Positions 17,224 to 26,785 of a DNA stretch of 64,000 nt are shown one piece after another (the stretch's first letter is position 1; every line of letters starts with the position of its first letter). A program made the position numbers and the translations under genes. This stretch comes from an uncultured Kordiimonas sp. (GTDB lineage: Bacteria; Pseudomonadota; Alphaproteobacteria; Sphingomonadales; Kordiimonadaceae), in contig CANMRM010000001.1 of the NCBI GenBank assembly GCA_947500295.1, forward strand, positions 744,001-808,000. Reading direction: 5' to 3'. The notes beneath the pieces were generated by a model that saw only the letters and a list, made by a program, of their open reading frames with translations, did not search any database and was not told the DNA's origin.

Positions 17224-18888
17224 ATGTTCAAGTTCTTCAAAAATGATGCGGCGGATGCAAGTCAACTTGCCGACAGCTCCGTGTGCGCAATCTCGATCAA
17301 TCGGGATGGCACCCTCGTAGATCAGAGCAGGTCTTCGAAGCCAATTGCAGCAGCATGGAAGTCGCAAAACTCAGATTTAATCGATTTTGTCGAACGTGTG
17401 AGAAGGGATGGTCCTGTCGCAGAGGCGCGCTTTCGCCTCAACAACGGCGCGAGATATTCGCTTACCGGTATTATGCAGCGCGATTGTGTGCTTGTGGTTG
17501 CCAATGAAACAACCGTCGCAGACAAGATGACAGAAGCCCTGCTTGAGAGCCGCAGCCTGATGAAAGGCTTGCTGGACCGTGCTGTAGATTTGAGTTTCGA
17601 GGTTGATGCCGATCGTCAATTCACTTTTCTTTCACCAACCAATGCCTTCGGCCAGTCCCTGGACGGTTGGCTTGGGCGCCGCGCTGATGAACTATTCTGG
17701 CAGAGTGGCCACGTGCCGGCCCGCAACCCTTTTTCATCCAGAAAGGAAACCGAATTTGCGGCGGTTTCTGTGAGTTTTGACGAATCTGACAATCGGTGGG
17801 TGAATTTCTCCGTTGAACCGGTCTTCAGTGATGACGGTGCCTTTGGGGGAGTGCGCGGCGTTTGCAGGGATGTGTCCGATCAGGTTGAAGATGGTCGCCA
17901 AACACGCAGCGAGAACCTTCGGCTAACCCTGCAGCAGCGAATCGTCAACTTGTTGAACACGACACATTCATCGGAAGAGCTGCTGGACCGGGCCTCGTCA
18001 GAGCTGCGCGAAGTTCTGCGAGCCGAGCAGGTCTGGGCGGTGATCAAATTCCCCGAAGGGCTGGTGCCGGCGGCTGTCTGCGGCGAGAGCACCTTCCTGC
18101 CCAACATTGATCGTATCTGGCAACAACTTGAAAGCACTGGCGATGCGGTATCCGAAGTGCAGGACGATGATATGAGCCACTTGGTGGTTCGATTGGAAGA
18201 GGCTGATAAAGGTATTGGTATGCTTGTCTTGTGCCGGGACTCAAATCAGTTTCCATGGTCCAGTCAGGAGAAAACGCTGCTGGCTGATATTATCGGATCG
18301 CTCGCTGCGGCCTTTGGCAAGGCACAGCTGATTAACCGGCTTGAGCGATTGTCCTCGATCGATGAATTGACAGGTATTATGAACCGCCGCGCTTTTGTAA
18401 GCGCGATGGAGCGCAGACTACAACATCAGTCTCGGTCAGGTCAGTCCGGCTGTCTTCTTTTTGTCGATCTGGATCACTTCAAGGAAGTCAATGATACGCT
18501 GGGGCATAAAGCCGGAGATCAGGCGATACAGCTGGTTGCTGACACCATGCAGGCTGTAGTAAGGGCCTGCGACATTGTGGGCCGTTACGGGGGGGATGAA
18601 TTCGTGCTCTGGCTTGAAGACATTGAGCCGGGAGATGCCGCGTTGAAGGCGCGTTCGCTTATCGAGGCAATGCCCGGGATCCGGGAAAAAATCGGCGGAG
18701 GCCATCTGCAGCTTTCTGCGTCGGTAGGTGTATGTGCGTCCGTGCCCGGGCTCGACCTCAAGTTTACCGACTTGTCGGAGCGCGCGGACGAAGCTCTGTA
18801 TGAGGTTAAAAATGCCGGTCGCAGCAATGTCGCAATGGCAAGAACACCGCTTGCCGCGGGCAAAAGCAGTGCAGGGGGATTGGTCTGA
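17224..18888 (+). CDS. Diguanylate cyclase with PAS and GAF-like sensory domains
   Basis: 554-residue soluble protein making cyclic di-GMP. An N-terminal region and a PAS-like domain (about 100-225) precede a GAF-like domain (about 240-370). The catalytic GGDEF is at 456-460, with the inhibitory I-site RACD five residues before it (447-450), so product feedback is expected. ATG 17224 is chosen because AAGG and GGAAAGAC precede it. It overlaps the DUF2336 gene by one base. A CtrA box upstream suggests cell-cycle control. Confidence 0.93.
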   Translation: MFKFFKNDAADASQLADSSVCAISINRDGTLVDQSRSSKPIAAAWKSQNSDLIDFVERVRRDGPVAEARFRLNNGARYSLTGIMQRDCVLVVANETTVADKMTEALLESRSLMKGLLDRAVDLSFEVDADRQFTFLSPTNAFGQSLDGWLGRRADELFWQSGHVPARNPFSSRKETEFAAVSVSFDESDNRWVNFSVEPVFSDDGAFGGVRGVCRDVSDQVEDGRQTRSENLRLTLQQRIVNLLNTTHSSEELLDRASSELREVLRAEQVWAVIKFPEGLVPAAVCGESTFLPNIDRIWQQLESTGDAVSEVQDDDMSHLVVRLEEADKGIGMLVLCRDSNQFPWSSQEKTLLADIIGSLAAAFGKAQLINRLERLSSIDELTGIMNRRAFVSAMERRLQHQSRSGQSGCLLFVDLDHFKEVNDTLGHKAGDQAIQLVADTMQAVVRACDIVGRYGGDEFVLWLEDIEPGDAALKARSLIEAMPGIREKIGGGHLQLSASVGVCASVPGLDLKFTDLSERADEALYEVKNAGRSNVAMARTPLAAGKSSAGGLV

Positions 18889-20153
18889 TGCTGCAAAAAA
18901 TTAAATCGCTGTTGTCGGGCGAAGCATCTTTGCCCAGCTCTTTGTCGGTCGATCATGAGCAGAAGATATTGAAAGCCGGCACGGAACGGCAAAAACGCCA
19001 GCTTGCTGCTCGTGAGGATGCCAGGCCAGAGGTTTTATATTATCTGGCGGAAGATCAGTCCGCTTCGGTGCGCCGGTTAATCGCAGGCAACCCGTCCACG
19101 CCTATTCAAGCCGATGAAATCCTGAAAAACGACGTGGATGACGAAGTACGCGCCGAGTTGGCGCGAAAGATCGCGCGGCTTGTGCCTGATTTGTCGACAG
19201 GCGAACAAACTACGCTCCGGGAAAAATCCATCAAACTATTGGAAGCTCTTGCCCAGGATCAGCTTCCAAAGGTTCGGGCGATGGTGGCCGACGAGATAAA
19301 GAACTCAGGCCATGTACCAAAAACCCTTGTTGATCAACTGGCTCGAGATATCGAGGATATCGTTTGTGGCCCCATCCTCGAGTATTCTCCCCTGCTGAAC
19401 GATGATGATCTACGAGAGATCATCGCGGCGGGTACAAGCTCCAAGGCACTGGAGGCGATCGCGAGCAGAGCCGATGTCTCGGAAGCCGTTTCCTCCGATA
19501 TTGCAGCGACTCTGGACGTGCCGGCAGTTGCGGCGCTACTGACCAACAAAAATGCGCAAATTCGGGAAGACACGCTTGATCAGATCATCTCGCAGGCGGA
19601 AAGCGTTGAGGATCTCCACAAGCCGGTTGCCCTGCGCCCCCAACTGTCGGTGCGGGCAATGAAGCGCATAGCAGGTTTCGTGGCGTCAGCACTTGTCCAT
19701 GCCATGATGGAGCAAAGCGACCTTTCAGAGGAGCAGGCAGACGAATTGCTTGAAAAGGTGCGCGAGCGGCTGGCTGCGGAAAAAGTAGGCGACGATGAAG
19801 CAAAACAGCTTGCGATAAAAGCTCAGGAATATTTCGACCGTGGCATGCTGAACGATGATTTTGTTGTGAAACAGATTACGGATAATCGCCGCGAACTGCT
19901 GATGCAGTGTTTGGCCGTCTTGTCCGACCTGTCAGCGGAAACTGTTCGCGAGGTCATTCTTTCGAAAAGTGGACGTGCGGTCACGGCTCTCTGCTGGAAA
20001 GCGGGATTGACCATGCGCACCGCCTATGAGGTTCAGACCAAGTTTGCACTTGTCCCAACGGCGCAGCTCCTTCACGCAAAACAAGGAAACAAGTATCCGA
20101 TAAAAGAAGACGAACTGGAGTGGCATCTCAGCTACTTCACGGAAAAGGACTAG
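18888..20153 (+). CDS. DUF2336 domain-containing protein
   Basis: 421-residue helical-repeat protein of the DUF2336 family, found mainly in alphaproteobacteria. Repeating motifs such as ARPEVLYYLAEDQSASVRRLIAGN and DVDDEVRAELARKIARL (residues 40-105) look like HEAT-type repeats. The family is often adjacent to GGDEF or chemotaxis genes, and here it is translationally coupled to the diguanylate cyclase (TGATG). It may be an adaptor or effector of c-di-GMP signalling, but this is inference from neighbourhood only. Confidence 0.85.
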   Translation: MLQKIKSLLSGEASLPSSLSVDHEQKILKAGTERQKRQLAAREDARPEVLYYLAEDQSASVRRLIAGNPSTPIQADEILKNDVDDEVRAELARKIARLVPDLSTGEQTTLREKSIKLLEALAQDQLPKVRAMVADEIKNSGHVPKTLVDQLARDIEDIVCGPILEYSPLLNDDDLREIIAAGTSSKALEAIASRADVSEAVSSDIAATLDVPAVAALLTNKNAQIREDTLDQIISQAESVEDLHKPVALRPQLSVRAMKRIAGFVASALVHAMMEQSDLSEEQADELLEKVRERLAAEKVGDDEAKQLAIKAQEYFDRGMLNDDFVVKQITDNRRELLMQCLAVLSDLSAETVREVILSKSGRAVTALCWKAGLTMRTAYEVQTKFALVPTAQLLHAKQGNKYPIKEDELEWHLSYFTEKD

Positions 20154-20225
20154 CTCTTTTCCTCATCCTGCCCTAGTTATTGTACAGTTAATACTTTCTG
20201 TGTAACCGCATCTACAGGGGCATTC

Positions 20226-20735
20226 ATGCACAAGACGTTCTTCAGTTTTCTGATAATCTTTTTCTGCCAATCCCAATTCGTTAACGCACAAGACGCTGAT
20301 TCCATCAGGTTGGACCTCGCGAAAGAAGTGCTGCACCTGACCCGGGCAACAGAAGCCATCGAGAAAATGATGCCGGCCATGGTTGAGCAACAGATGCAAC
20401 TCCTGGAGCAGCGCAATGGCGGCAAACCGATTTCAGAGGCGCAGAAAGCGGCAGCGCAAGCGGCTGTCACAGAATTCATGGGCAGCTTTAGCGAGGCATT
20501 TGCCCCTCTGATGGAAGAAATGGCCAAGCTTTATGCTATGAAGTTTTCCCGCGAAGACCTCGAGGCTCTGCGGGACTTCTATCAGTCAGAAGTGGGAAAG
20601 CGTTTCATCCAGGGAGGGATTGAGCTTGCACCCGAACTTGCGCGTGTCAGCCAGACTTGGTCGATGAACCATATGGTGCCAGCAGCGCAGAAACTGGGTG
20701 TCGAACTTGCCGCTGCTCTGAAAACTGTGGACTAG
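20226..20735 (+). CDS. DUF2059 domain-containing secreted protein
   Basis: 169-residue precursor with a clear signal peptide (residues 1-22). The mature part is helical and carries the DUF2059 motif near its end: SREDLEALRDFYQSEVGKRF. The family is widespread and functionally unknown. It lies 72 bp after the DUF2336 gene and is convergent with argB, with one base between the stops. Confidence 0.85.
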   Translation: MHKTFFSFLIIFFCQSQFVNAQDADSIRLDLAKEVLHLTRATEAIEKMMPAMVEQQMQLLEQRNGGKPISEAQKAAAQAAVTEFMGSFSEAFAPLMEEMAKLYAMKFSREDLEALRDFYQSEVGKRFIQGGIELAPELARVSQTWSMNHMVPAAQKLGVELAAALKTVD

Positions 20736-20736
20736 A

Positions 20737-21642
20737 TTATGCGGGATCACTCCCGCGAATGAGGGTGCCCGCACCGCGTTCGGTGAAGATTTCCAGCAAG
20801 ATGGCGTGCTTTACCCTGCCATCCAGAATGACGGCGCCGCGCACACCCTGATGCAAGGCGCTCAGGCATGTCTCGACCTTGGGGATCATGCCACCAGAGA
20901 TCACGCCTTTGGCTTTTAGGCCGAGGATTTCATCTTCCGATAGCTCGGCGATCATTTCACCGTCATCGTCCAGCACGCCGGGTACATCGGTCAGCAATAC
21001 GAACCGCCTCGCGCCGAGCGCGCCTGCGATTGCTCCTGCCATGGTGTCCGCGTTGATGTTGTAGGTGTGGCCGTCTTCTCCCATGGCGATCGGCGATATG
21101 ACCGGGATGATGCCATTGTCGATGCTTTGCCTCAAAATGGTTGCGTCAACGCGCTCCGGTTCCCCGACAAAGCCGAGGTCAATGGCTTGCTCGATATTTG
21201 AATCCGGATCTGGTTTCCGGCGCTCAATCTTGCGAGCTGTCACCATCGCGCTGTCTTTGCCCGACAGGCCGATTGCCCGGCCGCCGACTGCGTTGATATC
21301 GGCAACGATCGATTTGCAGACCGATCCGCACAAAACCATCTCGGCCACTTCAACAGTTGCTTTCGTCGTCACCCTTAACCCGTCAATAAATTCACTTTCG
21401 ATCGACAGCCGTGAGAGCATGTCGCCAATCTGCGGCCCTCCGCCATGCACGATAACCGGGAAAATACCGACCTGACGAAGAAGAGTAATATCTTCGGCGA
21501 ACTGGCGGGCCAGTTTTTTGTCTCCCATGGCATGGCCGCCATATTTGATGACAAAGGTCTCTCCGCTGTATTTCCGCATGTAGGGCAGCGCCTCAACGAG
21601 CGTCGCGGCTTTCTTTTGCAGCTTCTTTTTCTGTTTTTCCAC
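20737..21642 (-). CDS. argB: Acetylglutamate kinase
   Basis: 301-residue amino acid kinase, second step of arginine synthesis. Conserved segments are IKYGGHAM near 33-40, HGGGPQI near 72-78, [12 protein letters not shown], and [17 protein letters not shown] near 195-210. ArgB in alphaproteobacteria is generally hexameric and arginine-inhibited through the N-terminal helix, which is present here. It stands apart from argH (48-49.5 kb), so arginine genes are scattered. Confidence 0.95.
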   Translation of the reverse strand: MEKQKKKLQKKAATLVEALPYMRKYSGETFVIKYGGHAMGDKKLARQFAEDITLLRQVGIFPVIVHGGGPQIGDMLSRLSIESEFIDGLRVTTKATVEVAEMVLCGSVCKSIVADINAVGGRAIGLSGKDSAMVTARKIERRKPDPDSNIEQAIDLGFVGEPERVDATILRQSIDNGIIPVISPIAMGEDGHTYNINADTMAGAIAGALGARRFVLLTDVPGVLDDDGEMIAELSEDEILGLKAKGVISGGMIPKVETCLSALHQGVRGAVILDGRVKHAILLEIFTERGAGTLIRGSDPA

Positions 21643-21699
21643 GGGGGTGCGGTTCCAGGTTGGTGAATTTATCGGTCTGGTTTGCGCGAAAACCGGCAG

Positions 21700-22416
21700 T
21701 TAGTCAAATCGATAACCGCCAAAATTGGTTGGGCGTTCGTCATAAAGCATGATGCCCAGCGCCAAGAACAGTTGGCCAAGATAATAAGGGATCCAGACGC
21801 TGAGCGGGCCACCAAACTCGAAATCCAGGAAAGTGCGTGCCCCAAGCACGCCGTCCGACAACAGAAACAATATGGCACCGCCGCCGACCAACCTGATCGG
21901 GAAGCGACTCATCATAGCCGTCGTCGCCATCAGCGCCAGAATGATGGCATAGGCGATAACCGGTATCAGCATGCCGCCAAGGGCTGGATACAAAAAGTAA
22001 GCGCTCAATCCGGCGCCAGCCCAAAAAAGCGTGCTGATGCGCATTCTCAATCCGGTCACATCTTCCATCGGCAATCGATTTTTGAGGAACAGTCCCACGT
22101 AAAAAATGTGTGCGATAAAAAACGCGATCAACCCGCGAATGAAGCTGTTTTCACCGGGTATGGCGAGCAGGATATCACCCGCGACGGATGCCATGAGCGC
22201 TAACAGAAGGATCAAGTGATTGGTGGTTTGAGCCGTGACGAGAACAAAAAGAACGAGAAAACCGACAGCACTGGCTTTTGTGACAGCCTGCCACAAAACG
22301 CCGTCTGGATACCAACCGCCGCCATAAAGGACGGCGCCGACGAGCGACAGGAAGACCATTGCCTGGCCAATGCCTTCAATGATCGGTCGTTTGCGCCGAC
22401 TGAAAATTCGCGTCAC
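21700..22416 (-). CDS. Lysoplasmalogenase-like YhhN family membrane protein
   Basis: 238 residues with about eight hydrophobic segments, matching the YhhN/TMEM86 family. Conserved acidic motifs GDILLAIPGENSFIRGLIAFFIAHIFY and LSDGVLGARTF carry residues thought to be catalytic in the human lysoplasmalogenase. It is in the same direction as argB but 57 bp from it. The substrate in bacteria is not established. Confidence 0.8.
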   Translation of the reverse strand: MTRIFSRRKRPIIEGIGQAMVFLSLVGAVLYGGGWYPDGVLWQAVTKASAVGFLVLFVLVTAQTTNHLILLLALMASVAGDILLAIPGENSFIRGLIAFFIAHIFYVGLFLKNRLPMEDVTGLRMRISTLFWAGAGLSAYFLYPALGGMLIPVIAYAIILALMATTAMMSRFPIRLVGGGAILFLLSDGVLGARTFLDFEFGGPLSVWIPYYLGQLFLALGIMLYDERPTNFGGYRFD

Positions 22417-22528
22417 GTGCCTTCCCCTTTCCGGCCACTATAATCGTGGAAAGCTGGGGGTCTCAAGTCTTTGATTCAAATGTATCTATTTTGACCGGGT
22501 CAACACGGGAACGACAACAGCATGTCCA

Positions 22529-23812
22529 CTACAGCGATTTGTGCAGACGACCTGCAACAGGAACAAACAACAGGTTGGCGACACCCGTGATGAGAAGCAC
22601 CTGAGGCGAGGTCAACCCAAACCCGATCATCGCGGCTGCCATCAGCGAGCCCACAGCCATAAACCCGCTGTTTACGATGTTGGTTGCAGCCATCGTCCGA
22701 GACCGTTCAGACCGGTCCGTACGGTCCTGTAAAACTGCGTACAGGGGTACAATCACAATGCCGGCACCCATTGCGATCATGACAAGAAGGAGTGTGATCA
22801 CCATATTGCGCGGGTCAGTCAGAAACTCTGTTAGTCCAACCCCCGTCGGGGACAACAGCGTGGCTGACGGTAGAAGGAAAAAAAGCAACGTGGTAACGAC
22901 CGCAAGAGCGACAAGACCCGGTACGGCCAGTCGCGCCGTAATCGACCCCTTGAGGACTTTGCTGCATATCAACGAGCCAGCGCCGATACCAAGCGAGAAA
23001 CAGGCCATGAACAGGGTGACGATCTGCTCATCACCGCCAAGCCTGTTTTTGACGATATCGGGAATTTGAGCGATGAATATCGTGCCCAGAAGCCAGATCC
23101 AGCTAATGCCGATAATGGCGCGCCGACTGATGTCATTGGACCAGCTGCTTTTCAGCAATGCACCGGTTGAAGCCAGGACATTTTTGCGGATGGTCAGGTC
23201 AGGCGCCGCCTGACCGGTTTTAGGCACCATTCGCCCGGTCAATGTACCCAGAACAGCGATGGCTATCATGAACCCGGAGACAGCCGACAGTCCGCCGTCA
23301 CTCAGGACAAGCATGCCGCCGATAACGGTGCCCAGCAAAATAGCCACAAAGGTAGCTGCTTCGACCAAGGCGTTTGCCGACAATAGTTCATCCCGTTTCA
23401 TCAGGTCCGGCAAAATGCCGTATTTGATCGGACCAAAGAAAGTGGATTGCAGCCCAAGCCCGGCCAGAACAGCGATCATCACCGGCAGGCTTTCCAGATA
23501 AAAAGCGTAGGCGCCGGCGATCATCAGGCCGATTTCCCACATTTTGATCCAGACAATCTGGTTTTGCTTTTCGTATTTGTCCGCCAACTGACCGGCAAGC
23601 GCCGAAAACAGGAAAAAAGGCAATATAAAAAGACCCACGGCCAGATTGGTCAGAATAGGTGCCGCCATAGACACTTCTTCAGCGAACCGGAAAGTAATCA
23701 AAATGATCACCGCCTGCCGAAACAGATTGTCATTGAAGGCGCCGAAAAACTGCGTCAGGAACAGCGGTAGAAATCGTTTGGTCAAAAGGAAATGAGGTTC
23801 TTTTTCGGCCAC
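22529..23812 (-). CDS. MFS transporter of the LplT/Aas type
   Basis: 427-residue carrier with about twelve predicted membrane segments. The N-terminal FNDNLFRQA and the ADALVEAATFVAILLGT-type segment resemble the lysophospholipid transporter LplT and the MFS half of Aas-like fused acyltransferases. No acyltransferase domain is attached. Neighbouring YhhN protein also points to lysophospholipid metabolism, which makes a lysolipid flippase role plausible. This is inference from family and context. Confidence 0.8.
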   Translation of the reverse strand: MAEKEPHFLLTKRFLPLFLTQFFGAFNDNLFRQAVIILITFRFAEEVSMAAPILTNLAVGLFILPFFLFSALAGQLADKYEKQNQIVWIKMWEIGLMIAGAYAFYLESLPVMIAVLAGLGLQSTFFGPIKYGILPDLMKRDELLSANALVEAATFVAILLGTVIGGMLVLSDGGLSAVSGFMIAIAVLGTLTGRMVPKTGQAAPDLTIRKNVLASTGALLKSSWSNDISRRAIIGISWIWLLGTIFIAQIPDIVKNRLGGDEQIVTLFMACFSLGIGAGSLICSKVLKGSITARLAVPGLVALAVVTTLLFFLLPSATLLSPTGVGLTEFLTDPRNMVITLLLVMIAMGAGIVIVPLYAVLQDRTDRSERSRTMAATNIVNSGFMAVGSLMAAAMIGFGLTSPQVLLITGVANLLFVPVAGRLHKSL

Positions 23813-23821
23813 AATCCGGGT

Positions 23822-24451
23822 CTATTCCGCTGCTGCATGCTGGTGATGGTGCAGTTCAGCCCTTGCCTGTCTAACAATGGCCACGGCACCTGACAGGAAC
23901 AAAGAGGCCATCAATCCGGCAACCACAAGATCTGGCCAGCCGGTGCCTGAAACCCACACGCCCGATGCCGCTACCATGACCATCACGTTGCCGATGGCGT
24001 CGTTGCGGCTGCACAGCCAGACGGAGCGCACGTTGGCGTCGCCGTCTTTAAAGCGCAACAGAAGCAATACGCTCGCGACATTGGCCATAAGAGCAGCGGC
24101 GCCGACCGATCCCATGATCATGGCCGCGGGCTGTTGGGTATAAAACACCGTGTAGACGGTGGATCCGAGCACCCAAATGCCCATCAATGCGAGGCTCAAT
24201 CCCTTGAGGAGTGCCACTCGCGCACGCGTTTGAATGCTTTTGCCGATCACAAGAAGGGAGATGGTGTACGTTAATGTATCACCGAGAAAATCAAGCGCAT
24301 CCGCTTTCAACGCCTGAGATTGCCCAACAAAGCCCATGGGCATCTCGACAAGAAACATGAAAGCATTGATGGCAATAACGATGAAGAGGACTCGCTTGTA
24401 TGCCGGATCAAGTCCTTCAAATTTCACATCATTACAGCAATGCGCGCCCAT
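23822..24451 (-). CDS. Cation-efflux-like (CDF family) transporter, short form without C-terminal domain
   Basis: 209-residue CDF-like membrane protein with six predicted membrane segments (residues about 18-200). The conserved metal site in helix 2 is ADALDFLGDTLTY and in helix 5 SRNDAIGNVMV; the site uses D-x-x-x-D and D-x-x-x-N rather than the His/Asp set of zinc CDFs. The usual cytosolic C-terminal domain is missing: the protein ends in an Ala/His tail (HHHQHAAAE). Metal specificity is not clear. Gap to the LplT-like gene is 9 bp. Confidence 0.82.
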   Translation of the reverse strand: MGAHCCNDVKFEGLDPAYKRVLFIVIAINAFMFLVEMPMGFVGQSQALKADALDFLGDTLTYTISLLVIGKSIQTRARVALLKGLSLALMGIWVLGSTVYTVFYTQQPAAMIMGSVGAAALMANVASVLLLLRFKDGDANVRSVWLCSRNDAIGNVMVMVAASGVWVSGTGWPDLVVAGLMASLFLSGAVAIVRQARAELHHHQHAAAE

Positions 24452-24521
24452 CGGGGTTCCTCAGGTGGTATGGTGCATTCGCCCTTATTAGGCCCTTTTG
24501 AACTTGTTGGCGCAACATCAA

Positions 24522-24537
24522 AATGAACGAGTTCATT
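24522..24537. promoter_or_regulatory. 16-bp palindrome in the divergent CDF/peptidase-like gene region
   Basis: AATGAAC-GA-GTTCATT is symmetric apart from its two central bases. It lies about 70 bp before the CDF gene (minus) and about 75 bp before the AstE-like gene (plus). An operator for a dimeric repressor is plausible; metal sensors of the ArsR/SmtB type use half-sites of this kind, but no regulator gene is near. Confidence 0.4.
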
Positions 24538-24611
24538 GCAATTTAATGTTTATCAACGACAGAATATATGCTTGTTGCTGACTGTGCCCCCTGCAATTCG
24601 ACTGTTTGAAA

Positions 24612-25718
24612 ATGATCAAAAGAGTTCACTTTTTAAGCCTGTTTGTCCTGATGGTTCTTGGTTTCGTAACCGTGACGCCGGCAACGGACGTGTTTCAGGA
24701 ACGAGCAACAGGCGGCAGATCAGAGTATCCAGACACTGAATTGTACGCCACAGAACAGTCAATCTCGTCGCTGACGGTAGATGCTCTTGAGCCTGGGATT
24801 TATCGGTACCGTTTCAACGCCGGGAACAGAAACACGGGTCAGGCAATATGGGTGCCTGTGCTCGTGGTCAAAGGGTTGCAGGATGGCCCAAAGCTCCTGC
24901 TGACGTCAGCAGTGCACGGTGATGAGCTGAACGGCATCGCCGTGATTCACGGTTTGTTGAAACGTGTGAGCGTGGAAAACCTGAGCGGTACGCTGGTGGT
25001 GGTGCCCGGTGTGAACCAACCTGGCATGAACGCCAACAATCGCCATTTTGTCGGAGCGGGTGGTGGCGGCTTCATGGCTGACCTTAACCGTCTGTTCCCC
25101 GGACAGGTAAGAGGTGGCAGCACGGCCGAGCGATATGCTGCACGCTTGTGGCAAAACATCTTCCGCGACAATGCAGATTACGCCGTGGATTTGCATACCC
25201 AAACGCGCGGTTCTGATTATCCGTTATTTGTTTTTTCCGATTTCCGTAACCCCACAGCCCGGCAGATGGCCCATGATCTGATGCCGGACCTGATAAAGAA
25301 TGACGCTGGTCAGGCAGGCACGCTTGAAACGGCTTTTCTGGAGGCGGGCGTGCCGGCAGTGACCTTCGAGGTGGGCGGGCCCAAAAAATGGCAGGCTGAC
25401 CTTATTGAGCGTGCTGTCCTGGGTCTTGAGAACCTGATGCGTGGCCTCGGCCTGTTGGAAGGTGAACGCCGAAGGATGCAACCCGGGCCCTACGTTGGGG
25501 CAAACTCCACCAATGTATTTACCGACCAGGCTGGCTTCGCCTATATCCATGTGGCCTTGAAGGAAAGAGTATCCCAAGGACAGAAAATTGCTACCGTGGT
25601 TGATGCCTTTGGCAGGGAAAAAGCAACCTATTATTCCCCGCATGACGGCATAGTTCTCTCTGTAGCAACGGATCCATTAAGAGAACCGGGAGCGATGCTG
25701 GTTCGTATCTTACATTAA
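24612..25718 (+). CDS. Secreted succinylglutamate desuccinylase/aspartoacylase-family protein
   Basis: 368-residue zinc-dependent M14-like deacylase/peptidase with a signal peptide (about 1-25). Zinc ligands are in HGDELNG (His, Glu) and in DLHTQ. A C-terminal beta-rich tail with VVDAFGREKATYYSPHDGIVLS is common in this family. The substrate is unknown. ATG 24612 follows an in-frame TTG at 24606. Its TAATG junction touches the ferrochelatase frame. Confidence 0.83.
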   Translation: MIKRVHFLSLFVLMVLGFVTVTPATDVFQERATGGRSEYPDTELYATEQSISSLTVDALEPGIYRYRFNAGNRNTGQAIWVPVLVVKGLQDGPKLLLTSAVHGDELNGIAVIHGLLKRVSVENLSGTLVVVPGVNQPGMNANNRHFVGAGGGGFMADLNRLFPGQVRGGSTAERYAARLWQNIFRDNADYAVDLHTQTRGSDYPLFVFSDFRNPTARQMAHDLMPDLIKNDAGQAGTLETAFLEAGVPAVTFEVGGPKKWQADLIERAVLGLENLMRGLGLLEGERRRMQPGPYVGANSTNVFTDQAGFAYIHVALKERVSQGQKIATVVDAFGREKATYYSPHDGIVLSVATDPLREPGAMLVRILH

Positions 25719-25762
25719 TGGGAACCGGTCAGTCCCGCGAACAGACAAAACAGAGTGATAGA

Positions 25763-26785
25763 ATGACAGCATCTTCATTGCCGGCCGATCACCCAGCCGT
25801 TGCATTTGGCAAAACCGGTATTCTTATGATCAGCCTTGGTACGCCAGACCAGCCAACATATGGCGCGGTTCGCCGGTATCTCGCGGAGTTCCTGTCTGAC
25901 CCAAGGGTCATTGAAACGCCGCGTATTTTCTGGCTGCCAATTTTGTATGGACCCATCCTCACTTTCCGTCCGGCCCGTTCAGCCAAGGCCTATGCCAAGA
26001 TATGGGACTATGAGAGAGGCGAGTCGCCTTTGCGCACTTACGCCAGGTCTCAGGCTGAAAAACTACAGGCACGGATGGGCGATGCCGTGAAAGTTGCCTG
26101 GGCATTCAGATACGGGAACCCCTCTATACAGGCAGGGCTGGACGAGCTGAGAGAGGCTGGTTGCGAGCGCATCATCCTGTTTGCCTTGTATCCACAGTAT
26201 AGCGCTACCACCACCGCCTCTTCTTTTGACAAGGCCTTTGACTGCCTGCGTGGCATGCGCTGGCAACCAGCTGTCCATACAGTTGCCCGTTACTGTGACA
26301 ACCCTGACTATGTTGCTGCATTGGTGCAGTCTGCAAAACAGTCGATTGCGGACCTCGACTGGCAGCCGGAAAAGCTGCTGATGTCCTATCATTCAATTCC
26401 GCAGGCCTATTATGACAAAGGCGACCCCTATGCCTGTTACTGTCAAAAAACCTCCAGGTTGTTTGGTGAATCAGGCGGCTTCAGGCCGGCAGATATAATC
26501 ACCAGCTTCCAGTCCCGGGTTGGGCCTGCGCAATGGATTGGCCCTTATACGGACAAAACTGTCGATGAATTGGCGGCCTCGGGCGTTAAAAAACTCGCAG
26601 TCATGGCCCCTGCCTTTTCAGTGGATTGCCTGGAGACCCTTGAGGAGCTTAACATGGAGCTTCGAGAGCAGTTTATGGCGGCCGGCGGCACGCACTTCCA
26701 CTATATTCCGTGCCTGAACGACAGTGACCTTGGAATGGGTATGCTTGAGGCTGTGGTGCGACGGGACGCTGCCGGCTGGCTCTAG
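25763..26785 (+). CDS. hemH: Ferrochelatase
   Basis: 340-residue enzyme inserting iron into protoporphyrin IX, last step of heme synthesis. Conserved elements are SLGTPDQPTYGAVRRYL at the N-terminus, the His in SYHSIPQAYY, QSRVGPAQWIGPYT, and the acidic FSVDCLETLEEL. ATG 25763 is preferred; an upstream ATG at 25718 overlapping the previous stop would add 15 residues. There is no strong ribosome site for either. The window also contains cytochrome c genes that need heme. Confidence 0.94.
   Translation: MTASSLPADHPAVAFGKTGILMISLGTPDQPTYGAVRRYLAEFLSDPRVIETPRIFWLPILYGPILTFRPARSAKAYAKIWDYERGESPLRTYARSQAEKLQARMGDAVKVAWAFRYGNPSIQAGLDELREAGCERIILFALYPQYSATTTASSFDKAFDCLRGMRWQPAVHTVARYCDNPDYVAALVQSAKQSIADLDWQPEKLLMSYHSIPQAYYDKGDPYACYCQKTSRLFGESGGFRPADIITSFQSRVGPAQWIGPYTDKTVDELAASGVKKLAVMAPAFSVDCLETLEELNMELREQFMAAGGTHFHYIPCLNDSDLGMGMLEAVVRRDAAGWL

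Noticed and set aside
20741-20756. Hairpin GCGGGA-TCAC-TCCCGC as terminator between the DUF2059 gene and argB
   Set aside because: It lies within the argB coding end and has no T-run.
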